A stretch of DNA of 64,000 bases from Antedon bifida (Eukaryota; Echinodermata; Crinoidea; Comatulida; Antedonidae): assembly GCA_963402885.1 (NCBI GenBank), contig OY727099.1:23765001-23829000 (forward strand), written 5' to 3'. Every line of letters starts with the position of its first letter. Positions within the stretch are counted from its first letter, which is position 1. A program made the position numbers and the translations under genes. Positions 62,201 through 64,000 of the stretch are shown here, in pieces. A model generated the notes under the pieces. The model did no database searches and was not told where the DNA came from. It saw nothing but the letters and a program-made list of their open reading frames with translations.

Positions 62201-63676
62201 TATTGTGCACACACTGAACAATCTACACGCGAAGTGACATACACTATTGCTACGTATTGTGCACGCACTGAACAATCTACACGCGAAGTGACACACTATT
62301 GCTACGTATTGTGCACACACTGAATAATCTACACGCGAAGTGACACACACTATTGCTACGTATTGTGTATACACTGAGCAATCTACACGCGAAGTGACAC
62401 ACACTATTGCTACGTATTGTGCACACACTGCCTGAGCAATCTACACGCGAAGTGACACATCAAGTGCCAAAACAAGCCGTAATTTCATGGTGAACATGAA
62501 ATCGAATGTGAAGCGATAAAAGCAAAACTTGCGGAGCCTCTGCGCGTATAAATTCGCTTCAGTTAATTGTTACTAACATTCGAACCAATGTTGGTTTAAT
62601 TTACTAAAACAAAATATTTTAGGTAATCAACAATTTGTATGTGAAATTAAAATTGAAGCTTTATCTTTAAAAGTTTCTTGATAAAACAAATCTTATCGTC
62701 TTAAATGTGAAGTCCGTTCCGATACTATTATACACCTTTAAATTATTAAGAAGATGGACCGAGGAAAATTATCTACATTATATAAATGTGGAAACATAGA
62801 GGACATATCTCACTTTATATTCAGTTGAGATGCATTGCAATGTATAAGAGAAGAACAACTAAAAAAAACAAGATTTAATTTAGCATAATGAGTTAGATGT
62901 ATAGGAAATATTCTACACCAGTAACAATAATGATAAAATGTTATATATTCTGGGAACTACAATTTTAATGTGTTTTGACAAATTTATTGAAAACGAAATG
63001 ATCTTAAGTCTGTATAGCTCGCAGACAGATTATAAATGCGGTACAGTGTATGTTAACTTCCCCAGCATGGCCAACCTTTTTAAGCTTAGCGTGAATCGTT
63101 TCGGTTTGACGCTTGACGCGCGTGTAAAGTGCTCAGTGTGAACCGGCCTGAAGTGTGTGGATACAGCGAAAGGTGAACAAAATAGTGCAAAATATTAGTT
63201 TATTTTAAGAACAAATAGGAAAAACTCTTGCAATTCAAATTTTACTATTTTTCCTTTAAAAGATAAACTATTGACAACATTAACTAGAGAATTTGATCAC
63301 AGTATAATTATGATAAAGCTAAAATGCATATATTCCAATTATGAAAGTTCAGAAAATTGATGTTAATAAAAATGTAAAATGTATTTAAATGAACTTACAT
63401 CACACAATTCAACATATTTCTAAAATGTATAGTTCGAAAAAATAATCATTTCAATAAAACATTATAGAATAATAAATGTTGTAAAATAAGGATGGATAAA
63501 CCTAGCCACAAATTCTGAAAAGGTCATCAATTATTATAATGCCCTACTATTTATTATAATATCTATTACAAATGATAAATATTAAAAGAACGAATCATAC
63601 CGGAATTTGAACCAACATCAGCACAACTAGAAAACGATAACTCCACCAATATTATTACCACTTTAAAGACAAACAT
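22178..63676 (-). CDS. SRCR-LRR-7TM receptor, type C LGR (relaxin receptor/GRL101-like), 30 exons
   Basis: Joining the exons by GT-AG sites and phase gives one open frame of 1,244 residues: signal peptide (1-~20), SRCR 1 (~26-127), SRCR 2 (~128-230), LRRNT cap (~231-276), 26 LRRs (~277-903), then hinge and 7TM (~904-1244). Type C LGRs (RXFP1/2, GRL101) are plasma-membrane GPCRs whose LRR ectodomain binds peptide ligands. The hinge ends [20 protein letters not shown] and the 7TM core matches that family. Known members carry LDLa modules in front of the LRRs; here two SRCR domains take that place, and no LDLa was seen. The LRR number is far above the roughly 10-18 of vertebrate LGRs. Total span is 41.5 kb. 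The ligand and G protein are unknown. The join is inferred from phase and order, not from transcripts. Confidence 0.82.
23519..23590 (-). CDS. LRR exon 26 (last LRR before the hinge)
   Basis: 72 bp, one 24-residue repeat: [18 protein letters not shown], then TSLKEL. It begins with one base and ends with two bases of split codons, as all LRR exons here do. It is diverged from the arrayed copies, as expected for a fixed C-terminal cap repeat. Confidence 0.88.
24250..24324 (-). CDS. LRR exon 25
   Basis: 75 bp, one 25-residue repeat: [19 protein letters not shown], then SSLSIL. It is one residue longer than the usual 24 and unlike the arrayed copies. Acceptor ttttaacag, donor gtaagttaa. Confidence 0.85.
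24402..24561. mobile_element. Tigger-like MITE in a receptor intron
   Basis: tacagtaggacagctctatt at the left and, in reverse, tacagtagaagccatattaa at the right, with a TA at each edge. Half elements with the same 'ggtgtcccattaata' end occur at about 26380-26446. Related 'gaaactcccagacacatccc' elements lie at about 25708-25972 and 27545-27812, carried along by the exon-cassette duplication. Confidence 0.6.
24604..24675 (-). CDS. LRR exon 24 (cassette type A)
   Basis: 72 bp: [18 protein letters not shown], then TALTTL. First exon type of the three-exon cassette; nearly identical copies start at 26485 and 28187. Confidence 0.9.
25063..25134 (-). CDS. LRR exon 23 (cassette type B)
   Basis: 72 bp: [18 protein letters not shown], then ESLTEL. 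Copies of this type start at 26911 and 30708. Confidence 0.9.
25548..25619 (-). CDS. LRR exon 22 (cassette type C)
   Basis: 72 bp: [18 protein letters not shown], then SALTDL. Copies of this type start at 27384, 31224 and 39121. Confidence 0.9.
26485..26556 (-). CDS. LRR exon 21 (type A)
   Basis: 72 bp: [18 protein letters not shown], then TALTTL. It differs from the 24604 copy by S/P in the loop; the flanking introns are also duplicated (offset 1,881 bp). Confidence 0.9.
26911..26982 (-). CDS. LRR exon 20 (type B)
   Basis: 72 bp: [18 protein letters not shown], then ESLTEL. It differs from the 25063 copy by R/H. Offset between the two is 1,848 bp. Confidence 0.9.
27384..27455 (-). CDS. LRR exon 19 (type C)
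   Basis: 72 bp: [18 protein letters not shown], then SALTDL. A 61-codon minus-strand frame running through it into the intron is not a separate gene. Confidence 0.9.
28187..28258 (-). CDS. LRR exon 18 (type A)
   Basis: 72 bp: [18 protein letters not shown], then TALTTL. G-to-A at the fourth residue separates it from the other type A copies. Confidence 0.9.
28541..30647. mobile_element. ~2.1-kb insertion with aggtgatcattt ends
   Basis: Comparison with the sister introns at 24990-25060 and 26840-26910 shows that this copy is interrupted between 'agttctaaaac' and 'aataaataaagtttc'. The inserted DNA starts near 28507, carries aggtgatcattt at 28541 and ends in a 12-bp perfect hairpin (aggtgatcattt, 6-base loop, aaatgatcacct; 30618-30647). 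No protein is recognisable. The class is uncertain: a non-autonomous TIR element, or a hairpin-ended one. Segments such as 'gttattaactttcaccaaaa' recur at about 6440, so the family is dispersed. Confidence 0.6.
30708..30779 (-). CDS. LRR exon 17 (type B)
   Basis: 72 bp: [18 protein letters not shown], then ESLTEL. Its intron carries the 2.1-kb insertion. Confidence 0.9.
31224..31295 (-). CDS. LRR exon 16 (type C-like)
   Basis: 72 bp: [18 protein letters not shown], then IALTDL. More diverged than the other type C copies. Confidence 0.88.
31466..31537 (-). CDS. LRR exon 15
   Basis: 72 bp: [18 protein letters not shown], then TSLTLL. The usual Asn of the LxxN position is Phe, which would weaken the asparagine ladder at this repeat. 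Confidence 0.85.
31752..31829 (-). CDS. LRR exon 14 (78 bp)
   Basis: 78 bp, 26 residues: [20 protein letters not shown], then TSLRQL. Two residues longer at its start than the other LRR exons; the frame is kept. Confidence 0.82.
32505..33187. repeat. Dispersed element with (gtct/gtcg) microsatellite ends
   Basis: Both ends carry 'ttttagtcgcgtgg' followed by 'tctgtctgtcggtctgtctg' and 'tcggtccggtat' (about 32510-32590 and 33135-33185). The interior is rich in 'acgcgcatgcgca' (about 32830 and 32945). No protein is recognisable; short frames here are incidental. Confidence 0.55.
33407..33439 (-). pseudogene. Half LRR exon (33 bp), likely relic
   Basis: The acceptor cttttaag and the first residues ([10 protein letters not shown]) match the start of an LRR exon, and the upstream bases 'cttaaaagtaaaat' match the acceptor flank of the 39-49 kb exons. 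The second half of the repeat is gone, but a gt follows in frame (33 bp, phase-symmetric). If spliced it would add 11 residues. A decayed exon is more likely. Confidence 0.45.
33535..33880. repeat. Duplicate of intron segment 27830-28140
   Basis: Both copies share 'ggaattcataattacaaatt', 'aaaagatcaacgtttcggaa' and 'cattctcaagaacaaatga', followed by 'ctcattaaattttatttta'. The phrase read in reverse (ccgaaacgttgatc) is common in invertebrate retroelement ends, possibly Penelope-like; the class is not settled. Confidence 0.6.
34406..35257 (+). CDS. LINE ORF1: SGNH hydrolase-like domain and two CCHC zinc knuckles
   Basis: 283 codons. A run of PAKQI/F repeats (34480-34575, a 15-bp tandem repeat) leads into an SGNH/GDSL-esterase-like domain: block [11 protein letters not shown], block [13 protein letters not shown], and the terminal His block [11 protein letters not shown]. 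Two CCHC knuckles close the protein: [14 protein letters not shown] and [14 protein letters not shown]. Esterase-like ORF1 proteins are known from CR1-group LINEs, where they are thought to help RNP formation or membrane contact. This frame is intact, although the first Met may not be the native one. Confidence 0.85.
   Translation: MIDLIYVLIYITYNNVSPKPTKKAEQIPAKQFPAKQIPAKQIPAKQIPAKQIPAKQQRNLIIGDSMLKHIKTNGLCETSVRTLRGATVEQVNYTLCEIDLTIVENVVIHAGTNDCCDINFDLDRLKNDYTDMISRLKTRITGEVFISAIFPRLDDLSLNRRVFDVNEMLKYSFGNIVIDHSRAFTTRYGVDSSKFTSHGLHLNLRGTSALVKSINNVLSIISPKKNRRTGSTHTRDHQSMPVANCHFCGESGHVRRVCRHGKAVVCWVCNQVGHKAKFCQVEH
35300..36714 (+). pseudogene. LINE ORF2, endonuclease part (frameshifted)
   Basis: The EEP endonuclease opens [18 protein letters not shown], with ISETWL (catalytic Glu), then breaks at about 35605 in a run of six G; the expected GGGVLI reads GGGF-stop. 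It resumes in another frame with [21 protein letters not shown] and LDLAFVS, and SCDHEAI carries the catalytic His. The frame shifts again near 36660, before the reverse transcriptase. Confidence 0.85.
36670..38205 (+). pseudogene. LINE ORF2, reverse transcriptase part (frameshifted, active site damaged)
   Basis: RT blocks are clear: [57 protein letters not shown] (motif A) and [20 protein letters not shown] (motif B). Motif C should read F/Y-A-D-D after a short strand, but here it is GIESADDNT: the aromatic residue and about six residues before it are missing. A frameshift near 37960 moves the C-terminus ([18 protein letters not shown]) into another frame, ending at 38205. Confidence 0.85.
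38462..39048. other. Intron sequence after the LINE
   Basis: No exon visible. Contains a C-rich patch (accaccaccaacaccaccac, about 38675) and a taggccta motif (about 38855). It may belong to the element that ends at 39077. Confidence 0.35.
39049..39078. mobile_element. Insertion end: inverted repeat ctagatggtacgc
   Basis: ctagatggtacgc, an 11-base gagcgaagcga loop, then gcgtaccatctag. Immediately after, the sequence matches the sister intron at 25505 (taatataaatt). The unoccupied site reads ..gaaa|taatat, so the element ends ...CTAG and host T follows, as Helitrons do. The other end was not located. Confidence 0.45.
39121..39192 (-). CDS. LRR exon 13 (type C)
   Basis: 72 bp: [18 protein letters not shown], then SALTDL. 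A type C exon left of the single-exon array; the intron after it holds the LINE. Confidence 0.9.
39506..39577 (-). CDS. LRR exon 12
   Basis: 72 bp: [18 protein letters not shown], then TALKTL. First exon, on the low-coordinate side, of the single exon-plus-intron array. Confidence 0.9.
39992..40063 (-). CDS. LRR exon 11
   Basis: 72 bp: [18 protein letters not shown], then TALETL. A 70-codon plus-strand frame over it is a shadow. Confidence 0.9.
41091..41162 (-). CDS. LRR exon 10
   Basis: 72 bp: [18 protein letters not shown], then TALKTL. The same as exon 8 at 43269. Confidence 0.9.
42180..42251 (-). CDS. LRR exon 9
   Basis: 72 bp: [18 protein letters not shown], then TALETL. It sits 1,089 bp from each neighbour with near-identical introns, yet its first five codons differ. 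Confidence 0.9.
43269..43340 (-). CDS. LRR exon 8
   Basis: 72 bp: [18 protein letters not shown], then TALKTL. Identical in sequence to the copy at 41091. Confidence 0.9.
44395..44466 (-). CDS. LRR exon 7
   Basis: 72 bp: [18 protein letters not shown], then TALETL. Confidence 0.9.
45276..45347 (-). CDS. LRR exon 6
   Basis: 72 bp: [18 protein letters not shown], then TALTDL. Identical to the next copy, 881 bp away, introns included. Confidence 0.9.
46157..46228 (-). CDS. LRR exon 5
   Basis: 72 bp: [18 protein letters not shown], then TALTDL. The 66-codon minus-strand frames here and at 45174 are exon read-through into the intron and not separate genes. Confidence 0.9.
47038..47109 (-). CDS. 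LRR exon 4
   Basis: 72 bp: [18 protein letters not shown], then TALTDL. 881 bp from its neighbour. Confidence 0.9.
47900..47971 (-). CDS. LRR exon 3
   Basis: 72 bp: [18 protein letters not shown], then TALTDL. 862 bp from its neighbour. Confidence 0.9.
48763..48834 (-). CDS. LRR exon 2
   Basis: 72 bp: [18 protein letters not shown], then TALTDL. Confidence 0.9.
49266..49337 (-). CDS. LRR exon 1
   Basis: 72 bp: [18 protein letters not shown], then TALKTL. The first LRR after the cap; the usual Leu and Asn of the LxxN motif are Phe and Asp. Confidence 0.87.
50238..50376 (-). CDS. LRRNT cap exon
   Basis: 139 bp. It codes [20 protein letters not shown], the CxxxCxC-x(n)-C pattern of an LRR N-terminal cap, followed by [12 protein letters not shown], which leads into the first LRR. 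It enters in phase 1 and leaves in phase 2, so it converts the SRCR exon phase to the LRR exon phase. Confidence 0.87.
50803..51111 (-). CDS. SRCR domain exon 2
   Basis: 309 bp, one complete scavenger receptor cysteine-rich domain: [60 protein letters not shown] and [13 protein letters not shown]. Six cysteines in the group A arrangement. Phase 1 at both ends. It is clearly a duplicate of the other SRCR exon. Confidence 0.93.
51955..52273 (-). mobile_element. tRNA-derived SINE in a receptor intron
   Basis: Read on the minus strand, the head is tRNA-like: gtgagtggccgagcggttaa (A box) and, about 50 bases on, ggcaggggttcgaggc (B box). A body with 'gtgtgcactttaaagaacc' follows, and the 3' end is an (aatc)n tail at about 51955-51970. 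The head looks like a tRNA-Ser/Leu type. The element separates the two SRCR exons and has no coding content. Confidence 0.8.
52454..52759 (-). CDS. SRCR domain exon 1
   Basis: 306 bp, one complete SRCR domain: [60 protein letters not shown] and [13 protein letters not shown]. Six cysteines. Phase 1 at both ends, so it can be skipped or added without a frame change. Confidence 0.93.
53008..55007. repeat. 83-bp minisatellite in receptor intron 1, ~24 copies
   Basis: The unit contains 'aaccagtcaaatcttataaa', 'gtgtgacgtaacaatcgtat', 'gtgataatacgcatac' and 'ggaagcgatgtccggcgatt'. Period 83 bp. The central copies (53.4-53.9 kb) are almost identical and the outer ones more diverged. Every unit carries a tgacgtaa bZIP-type site. 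Confidence 0.93.
55008..55310. other. Non-repetitive link between the two minisatellites
   Basis: About 300 bp of unique sequence with no gene visible. Confidence 0.5.
55311..62458. repeat. 54-bp minisatellite in receptor intron 1, ~132 copies
   Basis: Unit: gtgacacacactattgctac, then gtattgtgcacacactgaac, then aatctacacgcgaa. Because 54 is 18 codons, frames stay open for thousands of bases; on the minus strand two frames read [18 protein letters not shown] and [18 protein letters not shown] over and over, and a plus frame reads [18 protein letters not shown]. These frames lack a consistent start, overlap each other and should not be annotated as proteins. Marker variants show higher-order structure: 'actgctatacg' at about 56838 and 58460, and 'cactgttgctac' at 56512, 58134, 59328 and 59970. 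Confidence 0.95.
62459..63600. other. Intron 1 sequence with a possible retroelement relic
   Basis: No receptor exon visible. At about 62785-62865 the plus strand reads EDISHFIFS, stop, [10 protein letters not shown], which recalls the Cys/His tail found after the RT domain of some LINEs. It is short and interrupted. Confidence 0.35.
63601..63676 (-). CDS. Receptor first coding exon: signal peptide
   Basis: 76 bp. Starts [20 protein letters not shown], a hydrophobic signal peptide with a likely cut after the SSC/CAD region, and ends in phase 1 at a gtatgatt donor, which fits the phase of the first SRCR exon. An in-frame Met at 63748 would add 24 polar residues in front; the inner Met is preferred because it puts the hydrophobic core at the N-terminus. 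The 10.8-kb distance to the next exon makes this link the least certain one. Confidence 0.7.
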
Positions 63677-64000
63677 CTTCTTACGCAATTCAGTACCGTG
63701 ATGTGCGTAGTAAACTTTATCTCCCAAAGTCATTTCAACGTTTGACATAACATTGTTTCTTTTAGTATTGTTGCAAAAGAGTTTTAAATAATTAAGATAA
63801 ATCAGTTTACCAGCTGTATTACTTTGCTTAGTGGTTGATATTAATATTTAATTGTTTTTGTTAAGTAATTACATATATAGATTGAAGATAAACAGTAATG
63901 AATGTGAATTTACTATTTGTATTATTGATTATTTTCTAAGAAAGTGTATAGAAAGGTTTTTTAGAACGAAGGATAAATGAAATTGAAGGTAACGTAATTG

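Noticed and set aside
55198..62428. Large open frames (up to 791 codons) with Cys-rich 18-residue repeats on the minus strand, and [12 protein letters not shown] frames on the plus strand
   Set aside because: They follow from a 54-bp tandem repeat whose length is a multiple of three. Several frames overlap on both strands, there is no steady start or signal peptide, and the variants are mostly transitions that do not respect any one frame.
55311..62458. CRISPR-like array
   Set aside because: The whole 54-bp unit is conserved, there are no unique spacers, and the setting is a spliced animal gene.
62785..62865. Retroelement Cys/His tail ([18 protein letters not shown])
   Set aside because: Too short and interrupted by a stop to name a family; kept only as a note.

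Overview
The window is eukaryotic: spliced genes with GT-AG introns, AT-rich introns, many short non-autonomous transposons, tRNA- and 5S-derived SINEs, a LINE and several large minisatellite arrays. The gene content (an LGR-type receptor carrying SRCR domains, COMMD2, a CALM/AP180 ANTH protein, a SAT2-like acetyltransferase) and the 5S-like sequence suggest an invertebrate deuterostome, probably an echinoderm. This is inference from family knowledge; no search was run.

Layout. 1-3.4 kb: four minus-strand exons of a CALM/AP180 (PICALM-like) ANTH domain; the gene continues off the left edge and its first ~150 residues were not found. 6.9-8.7 kb: four minus-strand exons of COMMD2, whose last exon was not found. 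The 3.4-6.9 kb gap holds mostly transposon debris. 9.3-17.4 kb: a satellite block in which a 97-bp repeat array occurs twice in opposite orientations around a ~194-bp array. 19.3-20.9 kb: a complete four-exon SAT2-like GNAT acetyltransferase on the plus strand (171 residues).

22.2-63.7 kb: one large minus-strand gene fills the rest. Joining the exons by splice site and phase gives one open frame of 1,244 residues: signal peptide, two SRCR domains, an LRRNT cap, 26 leucine-rich repeats each on its own exon, and a 7TM domain of the type C LGR (relaxin receptor/GRL101) kind. The LRR exons grew in two ways: a three-exon cassette of about 1.85 kb (24.6-31.3 kb), and single exon-plus-intron units of about 0.86-1.09 kb (39.5-49.3 kb), several almost identical. 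Within the second array, differences between exons concentrate in codons for the exposed face of the LRR beta strand. Every LRR and SRCR exon is phase-symmetric.

The receptor introns hold a broken LINE with SGNH and zinc-knuckle ORF1 and EN-RT ORF2 (34.4-38.5 kb), a ~2.1-kb insertion, a tRNA-derived SINE, and, in intron 1 (10.8 kb), two minisatellites: an 83-bp unit (about 24 copies) and a 54-bp unit (about 132 copies). Because 54 is a multiple of three, the second array produces open frames of up to 791 codons on both strands that are almost certainly not genes.
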